In this document: piece after piece, positions 1 to 6,265 of the stretch
How positions within the stretch are numbered: the first letter of the stretch is position 1
Layout: every line of letters starts with the position of its first letter
Source of the DNA: SHLQ01 sp964445255
GTDB taxonomy: Bacteria; Actinomycetota; Acidimicrobiia; Acidimicrobiales; SHLQ01
Length of the DNA: 22,027 nt
Direction of reading: 5' to 3'
Assembly: GCA_964445255.1 (NCBI GenBank)
Contig: CAYUKM010000038.1
Location: forward strand, 1-22,027
Translations under genes and position numbers: made by a program
Notes under the pieces: generated by a model
Told to the model about the DNA's origin: nothing
The model's input: only the letters and a program-made list of their open reading frames with translations
The model's database searches: none

Positions 1-2
1 CC

Positions 3-653
3 CTTCCCGAACTCGTCGAGATGGCACAAATGTCGCCAGCGTCGGTCGGCGCGAGTTTGTCGATTCCCATCGGGATCGATAACGACAGCCGCGACGTGAC
101 GGAGCTGATCGCACGTGCTGGTGAGCACGTCACCATCGCCGGACCTGCGGGTAGCGGTAAGACATCTGCCCTTCGCCTCATCGCCGAACAGCTCAGGCGA
201 GGCGACCCCAGCATTGCCCTCGTCGGCATCGCGACACCAGACTCGCATCTGTTTAGTTCCGAGGTCTTCGACGCTGGCGGCTCCTTCGACGAGGTCAAGA
301 GCGTGTTGGATCTGATCGAGGGCGACCCTCGTCGCTGGGTCCTTATTGTTGATGATGCGGACCGGATCGAGGCGGACTCGGGGCCTCTGAATACGCTCGC
401 CCGCTCCGCCCCGACGAATGTCACGATCGTGGCTTCGGTGAGATCATCGGCTGCTCGCTCGGCCTATGGCCATTGGACCCGTTTTGTCCGGGCGAGTGGC
501 GTTGGAGTGCTCTTGCAACCGGACAATGCCGCGGACTCCGAACTACTCGGCGTCCGTCTGCCTCGCTCGGAGCGTCTCGAAGCAATCGCGGGTCGTGGCT
601 ACCTAGTCCAGTCGGGTGAAGCTTCAGTCGTTCAGCTTGCGCTCGTCGACTAG
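3..653 (+). CDS. EccC/FtsK-type ATPase, C-terminal domain (5' end outside window)
   Basis: The frame is open to the window edge, so the ATG at 21 is probably internal and only the last domain of a larger protein is seen. It reads like the last FtsK/SpoIIIE ATPase domain of EccC, the motor of type VII (ESX) secretion. It starts with LPELVE and IPIGID segments, then a Walker A motif GPAGSGKT, a Walker B-like VLIVDDAD, the family block from YGHWTRFVR to LLQPD and LLGVRLPR, and the terminal GRGYLV...VVQLA. In known EccC proteins the motor couples ATP hydrolysis to export of WXG100 substrates, and a WXG-type gene follows at 859, which supports the assignment. It could instead be another FtsK-family translocase. 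Other ecc genes would lie upstream and cannot be seen. Confidence 0.8.
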   Translation, partial: LPELVEMAQMSPASVGASLSIPIGIDNDSRDVTELIARAGEHVTIAGPAGSGKTSALRLIAEQLRRGDPSIALVGIATPDSHLFSSEVFDAGGSFDEVKSVLDLIEGDPRRWVLIVDDADRIEADSGPLNTLARSAPTNVTIVASVRSSAARSAYGHWTRFVRASGVGVLLQPDNAADSELLGVRLPRSERLEAIAGRGYLVQSGEASVVQLALVD

Positions 654-774
654 CTCAATCGCCGAGAACCCGACGCAACGAACCTAAGTACGCGCGTCGA
701 CCCGTTTGGGGACCGTGGCGCCAACCTGCCCGTCAACCTGTTCAATGCATTTCATATTATTTCGATGCTTCGAC

Positions 775-803
775 TTGACATTGAGTAGATATTGATGTCT
801 ACT
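775..803 (+). promoter_or_regulatory. Candidate sigma70-type promoter of the WXG gene
   Basis: A perfect TTGACA -35 box lies at 775-780. After a 17-bp spacer, TCTACT at 798-803 matches four of six -10 positions. The region is clearly AT-richer than its surroundings and lies about 55 bp upstream of the WXG start, so this gene can probably be transcribed separately from the upstream ATPase gene. Confidence 0.5.
784..803. promoter_or_regulatory. Imperfect 20-bp palindrome overlapping the promoter (operator candidate)
   Basis: AGTAGATATTGATGTCTACT is a near-perfect inverted repeat: the arms AGTAGATAT and ATGTCTACT around a TG centre pair at all but one position. It fills the spacer and the -10 box of the candidate promoter, a typical place for a repressor site. 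The cognate regulator is unknown. Confidence 0.4.
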
Positions 804-858
804 ACATATATCGAAATTGCACGAAGCGCTTTGAAAGGGCGCAGAAGGGGTGAATACA

Positions 859-1353
859 ATGGCAGCATTTATTGGAGGCAACCTTGCCGACATCGAGGCA
901 AGCGCAAGTCGTCTGATCGTTTCGGGAACGCAAGCCGAAACAACCGGTACCGACACCGCAGCAGCAGCTGTGGCACTGCAGGAAGCAATCGACACGGCGA
1001 TGGGAAATCTCGTCACCGCATTCGAGGGCGTCGCAGCCGCTTTGACCGAGGACATCGGTCAGAGCCACAACCAACTGGTTGGATCTGACTGGCGAGGTGC
1101 TTCTCGTGAGAACGCCATCGCTATCAAGGAGACATTGCAGGGTCAGGTCAATACGGTTCTTGGTACCGCAACCACGAATCTGGCCAATGAGCAGACGGCC
1201 TTCACGACTCGAGCACAGGATCTTGTTGCTCACGTGGAAGGCCAGTTCAAGTCGGTGATGGCCGACGTGCAGGCTCAATACAGCGCACTCGCTGACGCAG
1301 CGACTCGCACCAAGGCCAACCTCGAGGCGGCCGACCAGACCATCGTCGCATAG
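859..1353 (+). CDS. Long WXG100-like putative type VII secretion substrate
   Basis: The 164-residue product is almost entirely predicted helix, is rich in Ala, Thr, Glu and Gln, and lacks cysteine. A single W-R-G turn (W78-R79-G80) lies near the middle and separates two long helices of about 65 and 75 residues, the helix-turn-helix hairpin plan of WXG100/ESAT-6 proteins. Canonical members are about 100 residues, so this one is long. No exact YxxxD/E export signal is seen; the nearest is YSALAD near the C-terminus. The ATG at 859 is preferred over the GTG at 850 because AGAAGGGG at 843-850 then sits 8 nt upstream as a ribosome-binding site. It follows an EccC-like ATPase end, so it is probably exported. 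An enzymatic role is unlikely. Confidence 0.7.
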   Translation: MAAFIGGNLADIEASASRLIVSGTQAETTGTDTAAAAVALQEAIDTAMGNLVTAFEGVAAALTEDIGQSHNQLVGSDWRGASRENAIAIKETLQGQVNTVLGTATTNLANEQTAFTTRAQDLVAHVEGQFKSVMADVQAQYSALADAATRTKANLEAADQTIVA

Positions 1354-1423
1354 CCGAGTTGGTCCATCGGCGGGATGGCGACCGAAAGGTCACCCCACCA
1401 GCGGCCTCGGTCGCAGGCACAGG

Positions 1424-1458
1424 CGCACGGCTTCGGCCGTGCGTCTTTGGGGTTTTGT
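1424..1458 (+). terminator. Intrinsic terminator after the WXG gene
   Basis: A perfect 8-bp GC-rich stem (CGCACGGC at 1424-1431, GCCGTGCG at 1436-1443) closed by a TTCG tetraloop is followed by a T-rich tail with a TTTT run at 1453-1456. It lies about 70 bp after the WXG stop codon. Confidence 0.75.
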
Positions 1459-1678
1459 TGGGACTCTTGGATCTTCGCTGGGGCGGCGTGCGACATGATA
1501 TGAGCGGGCAGTCGAGGGTTCGCGGGTTGTGTGCCGTGTCGGTCCGTTCAGGGGAATTTCACGCACTGTTGGGCAAGCTCGACGATTGTTGCCTGTGTCA
1601 CTTCTGCTAGCTTGCGTCCACGGTTCCCGCACGGTCAGCTCACTGGCTGAAACACCATAGAGGGGAAGACCAGCTCGT

Positions 1679-1900
1679 ATGGCATCTGGAAAGAATGGGA
1701 TTCGGGTTCAGTTGTGCATTTGGTTGAAGATCAGGAGCAAGTATCGACCCTTCGGCAATTGGTGGCGTCCGTCGCCTCATCTACCTGGAGCCTCGTAGCA
1801 GGTCACCGAGTGGCTGGCCGAACAAGAGAGTGGCATCTTTGGCGCTATCGGCGAGCTCTTGTTGGCCAATGGTGGCGGGTCGGACTTCGGGCCAATCTAA
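1679..1900 (+). other. Small amber-split reading frame in a long intergenic region
   Basis: The stretch from 1460 to 1946 has no convincing gene. It does contain an ATG at 1679 with GAGGGGAAG about 10 nt upstream, opening 39 codons that end at a TAG at 1796. The same frame then continues without a stop to a TAA at 1898, and the second half reads like protein (VTEWLAEQESGIFGAIGELL) with mostly G or C in third positions. The two parts would make about 73 residues if the TAG were a sense codon; CAG would need one base change. It may be a decayed small gene, two small peptides, or chance. No family is recognised. Confidence 0.25.
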
Positions 1901-1906
1901 GAAATA

Positions 1907-1926
1907 CCGAGCCGAGCATCGCTCGG
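1907..1926 (+). promoter_or_regulatory. Leader hairpin before the first binding-protein gene
   Basis: CCGAGC at 1907-1912 pairs with GCTCGG at 1921-1926 around an 8-nt loop. It is followed directly by the ribosome-binding site AGGAGAGGG at 1933-1941, 5 nt before the ATG at 1947. It could affect translation initiation or protect the transcript's 5' end. It is short, so confidence is low. Confidence 0.25.
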
Positions 1927-1946
1927 TCTCCTAGGAGAGGGAAACA

Positions 1947-3531
1947 ATGAAGAGAATGAAATGGCTAGCGCTGCTAGCTGTCTTTGGCCTCATGACCGCA
2001 GCATGCAGCGCAGCAGAAGAAGCAGCCGACCCTGCGATTGACGCCGCGGAGGAAGCGGTCGAAGATGCCGTAGGCGGTGGCGACGACAGCGGTGGCGACA
2101 GTGATGACGNNNNNNNNNNNNNNNNNNNNNNNNNNNNNNNNNNNNNNNNNNNNNNNNNNNNNNNNNNNNNNNNNNNNNNNNNNNNNNNNNNNNNNNNNNN
2201 NNNNNNNNNGTGATGACGGTGGCGACGGCGGCGGTGATGACGGTGGTGACGACAGCGGTGGCGACGACGGCGACGATGAGGCAGCCGACGCAGGTGACGG
2301 CGTGGTCTTTGACTTTGGCGTTACCGAAGACAGCATCCGAGTCGGCCTCAATGCAGACCTCTCCGGCGTGTTCGTCGGGCTCGTCTCCCCAATTGTCGAT
2401 GCACAACGGGCGTACTTCGATCGCCTCAATGAGAACGGCGGCATTGACGGCCGCGAAGTGCAACTCGTCATCATGGACACCTCCTTCGACGTACCAACGC
2501 ACCTTGACAACTACGCCGAGTTCGCCGAGGAGAGTGCGAACGGCGTGGTCATGATCAGCCAGTCGACGGGGTCACCCCACACCAGCGCGATCGCGCCGGA
2601 ACTTGCCGACGATGACCTGATCGCCATTCCGTTGTCGTGGTACTCGGGATGGGCTGACCAAGAACTCGGCGCCAACGTATTCGAGCTGTACACGAACTAT
2701 TGCTTCGAAGCGATGAACGCGATCGAGTTCCTTGCGGGGAATTCACCTGCTGATGCTCCGACCGTCGGAATCGTCACCTTGCCTGGCGAGTACGGTCAGG
2801 ACAACGCCGCGGGCGCAAAGATCGCCGCTGCCGAACTCGGCCTTGAAATCGTCTTTGACGGTGAAGGTGCACTCGGAGGCGAAGACCCCTCGGGCGTCGT
2901 TTCTGAGCTTGTCGCCGCCGACCCCGACATCGTGTACATCGCCAGCTCGCCGGGCATCCTCGCCCAGGTTCTGGGTGGTGCTGCTGCACAAGGACTCGAC
3001 GCCATTTGGTCGGGAAGTAGCCTGAGCTACAACCCGTCGCTGCTTGGCACCGAGGTCGCTCCTGCGATCGACGCTTTCTACTTCCACAGCACTTACGCCG
3101 CTCTCTGGAATGCAAACGACAGCGTAGGCATGCAGGACATGGTCGCTACCTTGACCGAGCGCGTCCCGCAGGGCACCTACGCAATTGCTGACAGCTACGT
3201 CTTTGGTTGGACCGAAGCGATCTTCACCGAAGCGGTTCTGCGTCAAGCATCATCAAATGGTGACCTCACCCGCGCCGGTGTTGTTGCAGCAGCGAACGAA
3301 GTCACCGTCGACTTCCAGGGCCTTGCCCCAGACCAGACTTGGGTAGGCGAGCCAAACGACTTCGCTGTTCGTGGTTCGTTCATCTACGACATCACCCTTG
3401 CTGACGCGACTCTTGAAACCAGCATCACCCAACCAGGTTCTGCTGGCTTCTCGCTTCTGGCAGAGAACTTCGTTGGCGAAGTCGCTGCTGGCCACGAGTT
3501 CAACGAGCCCTGCTTCATTAGCGAAGGCTAG
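1947..3531 (+). CDS. Substrate-binding lipoprotein of the branched-chain amino acid (LivJ/Peripla_BP_6) type, interrupted by a gap
   Basis: The N-terminus is a lipoprotein signal peptide with basic residues, a hydrophobic core and a T-A-A-C20 lipobox. A very acidic Gly/Asp linker follows and runs into a run of 100 N. After the gap the same linker resumes and leads into a type I periplasmic-binding fold: DSIRVGLNADLSG, then NGGIDGREVQLV, a two-lobe core and a C-terminal EPC. The frame differs across the gap only because the gap length is arbitrary, so I treat both sides as one gene. Two cysteines lie in the mature visible part, in NYCFEA and at the C-terminal EPC. No permease or ATPase gene is adjacent. 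It probably binds an amino acid or short carboxylate at the cell surface; the ligand is unknown. AGGAGAGGG sets the ATG at 1947. Confidence 0.85.
2110..2209. other. Scaffold gap of 100 N inside a repetitive Asp/Gly linker
   Basis: Exactly 100 unknown bases, a conventional placeholder length. Both flanks are GGTGGCGAC/GATGACG-type low-complexity repeats encoding Gly-Asp runs, which explains the assembly break. The true linker length is unknown. Confidence 0.95.
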
Positions 3532-3554
3532 AGAAATACATTGATCCCCTCGAG

Positions 3555-3588
3555 CCCTCGTGGTGAAGCTTCGGCTCCATCACGGGGG
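3555..3588 (+). terminator. Long hairpin after the first binding-protein gene
   Basis: A 15-bp stem with a few G-T pairs (3555-3569 with 3574-3588) is capped by a TTCG loop, beginning 23 nt after the stop codon. It has no T-tract, so it may be a Rho-independent terminator of the actinobacterial type without U-tail, or an mRNA 3'-end stabiliser. Confidence 0.5.
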
Positions 3589-3717
3589 CAACCTCACAAA
3601 GGGTGTAGATCCAAGGAGCCAAAAGATCGCTGACGGGATGCTTGATGACATCCAACAAACCCCGCGGTGACCGCTGCGTACCTCGGCGGCGAATTACAGG
3701 GCTAAGACCCCGCTAAG

Positions 3718-3723
3718 TAGACT
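3718..3723 (+). promoter_or_regulatory. -10 box TAGACT for a leaderless second binding-protein gene
   Basis: TAGACT fits the actinobacterial TANNNT -10 pattern and ends exactly 6 nt before the GTG at 3730, where transcription would be expected to start. No Shine-Dalgarno sequence is present, which supports a leaderless transcript. No good -35 box is visible. Confidence 0.45.
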
Positions 3724-3729
3724 GAGTAG

Positions 3730-5064
3730 GTGGGGAATCACTTACGAGCGCGAAGCCGGGCGCTATTGACCGCCGTAGTTGCGCTCTCGCTCGTTGCTTC
3801 CGCCTGTTCATCTGGGGGTGAACCCGGCGAAGATGCAAACGGTGCCGCAGCGACGTCGTCGGTACCAGGCGTTGTCGACAGCGCTGCTGAGGCGTCCACG
3901 ACCACCACCGCGGTCCCCGAGGATCCTGTCATCGCTGTTTCTTCTGACGTGGGCGTGAGTGACGAGACCATTCGAATCGGCTACTCACTCGACCTCAGCG
4001 GGCCGGCTTCGGCCGAGGACGCGCTACTGCTCGATGGCCACTTTGCCCGGATAGATGCAGCCAATGATGCTGGAGGAATCGCGGGCAGGGAGATCGAGAT
4101 CGTCGTCCTCGACAACGGCGGGGATCCCTCCTTGCATCAACAGAACCTCACCTCGCTCGCCGACGACGTGCTGGCGATCGGTGGGCTTACCCAACCTGCG
4201 TTCGACGAGGTAACGGCAGCGGCGCTCTCCTCCGGGGACCTCCTGGTCATCGGCAATCGAGCTGTGGAACCGGGAGTCTCGGTTCCGCCAGGGTTCGTTC
4301 CGCTACGCCCGACCGTATGTAGCGATACCGAGACCGGCGTCGCTGCTCTGGCTGCGTCGAGCGACGACCAGACGCAGCTGGCATTGCTTACGAGTGATGA
4401 GGACTGGGCGCAAGGATCTGCCGAGGTTGCAAGAACCATTGCCGAGGACCTTGAACTAGAGGTAGTGCTCGATAGTTCATTCGATCTCGACGCGGACGAT
4501 GCTCAAGTTGGTCTCCTCGAAGCGCTGCTGGATGCCGATGCCGAGATGGTCTGGGTGTCTGGCTCACCCGTGTTCTTGGCCGACGTCGCCACGGTTCTGA
4601 CCATTAGCGATGAAGAGCAGTTGTGGACGTGGGGAGGAACTAGCGCAACCTCGGCAGCGTCGGTCTTCGCTTCCATCGTCGGTCCAGCGCTTGGTGACGT
4701 GTACCAAGTAAGCCAGGCCGGCCCTCTCGTCGAAGACGACGAACTTAGCGATGTCCGTCAGGCGCTAGCAGGTGCGGCTCCCGAGCTCACCTACGGAGAG
4801 GCTGCTCCCGCGATCTTGGGATGGCAACAAGCCGACCTGCTCGTCACTGCACTCACTGAGGCAGCGGACACCGATGATCTCACCCGCGCAAGCGTTGGTG
4901 CGGCTGGAGTCGCCCTCGCGCCCGATATCCCCGAAGCGGCCGTCTACGAGATCCAACTCACCTCGGACCGCAATACAACCCTGTCAATGCCTGGCTCTTC
5001 AGGCCTCGAAGAAGTCTTCACCGAATCTGACATCCCCAGATCCGTCTCCAGCCCCTGCGGCTAG
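3730..5064 (+). CDS. Second substrate-binding lipoprotein, divergent paralog of the first
   Basis: A 444-residue protein with an N-terminal Arg-rich region, a hydrophobic stretch and an A-S-A-C26 lipobox, then a Thr/Ser/Pro/Ala linker (STTTTAVPEDP) and a type I periplasmic-binding fold starting DETIRIGYSLDLSG, with AGGIAGREIEIVV. It shares order and motifs with the product of the upstream gene, including DDLTRA near the end and two mature-region cysteines (PTVCSDT and the C-terminal SPC), but its C-lobe is shorter. Known relatives deliver amino acids or small organic acids to ABC importers. No importer genes lie nearby, so it may share a distant permease or act as a sensor. The GTG start is supported by the leaderless -10 box; the linker types of the two paralogs differ completely. 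Confidence 0.85.
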   Translation: MGNHLRARSRALLTAVVALSLVASACSSGGEPGEDANGAAATSSVPGVVDSAAEASTTTTAVPEDPVIAVSSDVGVSDETIRIGYSLDLSGPASAEDALLLDGHFARIDAANDAGGIAGREIEIVVLDNGGDPSLHQQNLTSLADDVLAIGGLTQPAFDEVTAAALSSGDLLVIGNRAVEPGVSVPPGFVPLRPTVCSDTETGVAALAASSDDQTQLALLTSDEDWAQGSAEVARTIAEDLELEVVLDSSFDLDADDAQVGLLEALLDADAEMVWVSGSPVFLADVATVLTISDEEQLWTWGGTSATSAASVFASIVGPALGDVYQVSQAGPLVEDDELSDVRQALAGAAPELTYGEAAPAILGWQQADLLVTALTEAADTDDLTRASVGAAGVALAPDIPEAAVYEIQLTSDRNTTLSMPGSSGLEEVFTESDIPRSVSSPCG

Positions 5065-5068
5065 AAAA

Positions 5069-5113
5069 TCTGTGGTCTGATTCCGGTGATAATTACCGGT
5101 TTTCGACCACAGA
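5069..5113 (+). repeat. 45-bp palindromic repeat, copy A
   Basis: The layout is a 9-nt arm (TCTGTGGTC), 5-nt spacer TGATT, CCGG, a 9-nt centre TGATAATTA, CCGG, spacer TTTTC and the opposite arm GACCACAGA. It sits 4 nt after the stop of the second lipoprotein gene. It differs from copies B and C at four positions. Confidence 0.9.
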
Positions 5114-5142
5114 ACTAGCTGTCATAGTCGTTCGCTAACGTG

Positions 5143-5172
5143 CTGTTGAAGCTTCCCCCGTTCTCTCAACAG
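5143..5172. promoter_or_regulatory. Inverted repeat before the AbiEi-like gene (possible autoregulatory site)
   Basis: CTGTTGA at 5143-5149 and TCAACAG at 5166-5172 are perfect inverted repeats 16 nt apart, ending 14 nt before the GTG start. Experimentally studied AbiEi antitoxins repress their own promoters by binding inverted repeats, so a similar role is inferred here. Confidence 0.4.
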
Positions 5173-5186
5173 ATACGGCAAAGAAC

Positions 5187-6092
5187 GTGGAAGCGATTTT
5201 CTCATTTGCGGCCGATCGTCACGGTGTGGTGACGCGGACCGAGGCTCGCCAGCTCGGCTTAACGGATACTCAGATCGAGAACCTGTTACGGCAGGGAAGG
5301 TTGGAGCGGGTAGCGCCGAGCACGTATTTCGCTGTTGGTTCACCTGATAGTTGGCATCGGCGGGCGCGAATCGCGGCCATGAGCGTCGGTGGTCTTGTCA
5401 GTCACCGGGCGGCGGCAGGTTTGCACCGCGTCGATGGATTTGGTCTGAATCGGATCGAGGTCAGTGTCGACAAACACCGTCGCCCGCGTTGGTCAGTCGA
5501 AAAGGTGCACCGATCGACACAAATGCGGTTCGCTAGTCCCGTCGAGATTGACGGCTTGCCAGTAACGGGACTGCCCAGAACAGTGCTCGATTTGGCCGCA
5601 GTTCTGCCCTGGTCCAGGTTTGAGCGAGCGATCGATGCAGTTATTCGCCAGAAGTTGTGTGACTGGCCAGACCTCTGCGAGGTGCTTGCTCTCCATTCGA
5701 TCCAAGGAAGAAATGGTTGTGGACCCTTGCGAGCGATCCTGGATGAGCGATACGGCGATGACAACATTCCAGATAGCGCCTTCAATCGTATGGTTGGGCG
5801 ATTGTTGGAGCGATCGGGAATGCCTTCGCCCAGGTACGAGTACGAGATTCTGGATCGCTCCGGCCGATTTGTTGGGCGCGTCGACCTTGCCTACCAGCGG
5901 GAGCGAATCGCTATCGAGTTGGACAGCGTCCGTTGGCATCTCAACCGTGAGAGCTTCGAAAAGGATCCCCGAAGAAAGAATCGGCTGATGCTCGCAGGTT
6001 GGACGGTTCTCACCTTTACTTGGTCGGACTTCGTGGACCGTCCTGGCGAATTGGTGCGGGATGTCTCGGCGGCGCTGCGCCTAGCGGCATGA
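5187..6092 (+). CDS. AbiEi-like winged-helix protein with C-terminal DUF559/Vsr-type nuclease-like domain
   Basis: The 301-residue product has an N-terminal winged helix of the AbiEi antitoxin type (about residues 1-55: GVVTRTEARQLGLTDTQI, then LLRQGRLERVAPSTYFAVG). A middle region has LPVTGLPRTVLDLA, common in this family. A C-terminal DUF559-like segment has FVGRVDLAY with D233, IAIELDS with E244 and D246, H251 in RWH, and a final strand WTVLTFTWSDF. Such solo proteins are common in Actinobacteria and lack the AbiEii toxin gene; none is present here. The fold predicts DNA binding and perhaps DNA cleavage; the biological role is not established. The start is the GTG at 5187, with no clear ribosome-binding site. 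The gene is enclosed by 45-bp repeats on both sides. Confidence 0.75.
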   Translation: MEAIFSFAADRHGVVTRTEARQLGLTDTQIENLLRQGRLERVAPSTYFAVGSPDSWHRRARIAAMSVGGLVSHRAAAGLHRVDGFGLNRIEVSVDKHRRPRWSVEKVHRSTQMRFASPVEIDGLPVTGLPRTVLDLAAVLPWSRFERAIDAVIRQKLCDWPDLCEVLALHSIQGRNGCGPLRAILDERYGDDNIPDSAFNRMVGRLLERSGMPSPRYEYEILDRSGRFVGRVDLAYQRERIAIELDSVRWHLNRESFEKDPRRKNRLMLAGWTVLTFTWSDFVDRPGELVRDVSAALRLAA

Positions 6093-6104
6093 GTGCAGGA
6101 TTGT

Positions 6105-6149
6105 TTTGTGGTCTGATTCCGGCGATAGTTACCGGTTTTGGACCACAGA
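6105..6149 (+). repeat. 45-bp palindromic repeat, copy B
   Basis: It has the same 9-5-4-9-4-5-9 plan as copy A, with centre CGATAGTTA, starting 13 nt after the AbiEi-like stop codon. It is identical to copy C 60 bp downstream. The bases after it (ACTAGCCGT) also resemble those after copy A (ACTAGCTGT), so A and B share a longer unit of about 54 bp. Confidence 0.9.
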
Positions 6150-6164
6150 ACTAGCCGTGAGGAA

Positions 6165-6209
6165 TTTGTGGTCTGATTCCGGCGATAGTTACCGGTTTTG
6201 GACCACAGA
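6165..6209 (+). repeat. 45-bp palindromic repeat, copy C
   Basis: A perfect duplicate of copy B in the same orientation, offset by exactly 60 bp. It lies between the AbiEi-like gene and the aldehyde dehydrogenase promoter. Unlike A and B it is not followed by ACTAGC. Confidence 0.9.
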
Positions 6210-6253
6210 TTACTTGGTGGGCGGCCGGGTCGCTTGGCGGCATCTCCGGATCG

Positions 6254-6259
6254 TAGCCT
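6254..6259 (+). promoter_or_regulatory. -10 box TAGCCT for a leaderless gabD-like gene
   Basis: A TANNNT box ending 6 nt before the ATG at 6266, with no Shine-Dalgarno sequence. TTGGCG at 6234-6239 is a weak -35 candidate with a short 14-nt spacer. Confidence 0.4.
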
Positions 6260-6265
6260 GTCGCG

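Noticed and set aside
2050..2290. The Gly/Asp-rich linker as an RTX calcium-binding repeat
   Set aside because: The order of Gly and Asp does not follow the nine-residue GGxGxDxUx pattern; it reads as a simple acidic linker.
5069..6209. The 45-bp repeats as a CRISPR array
   Set aside because: There are only four copies at irregular distances with genes between them, and no cas genes.
6105..6209. The paired repeats as phage or integrase attachment sites
   Set aside because: There is no integrase, tRNA gene or phage gene in the window.
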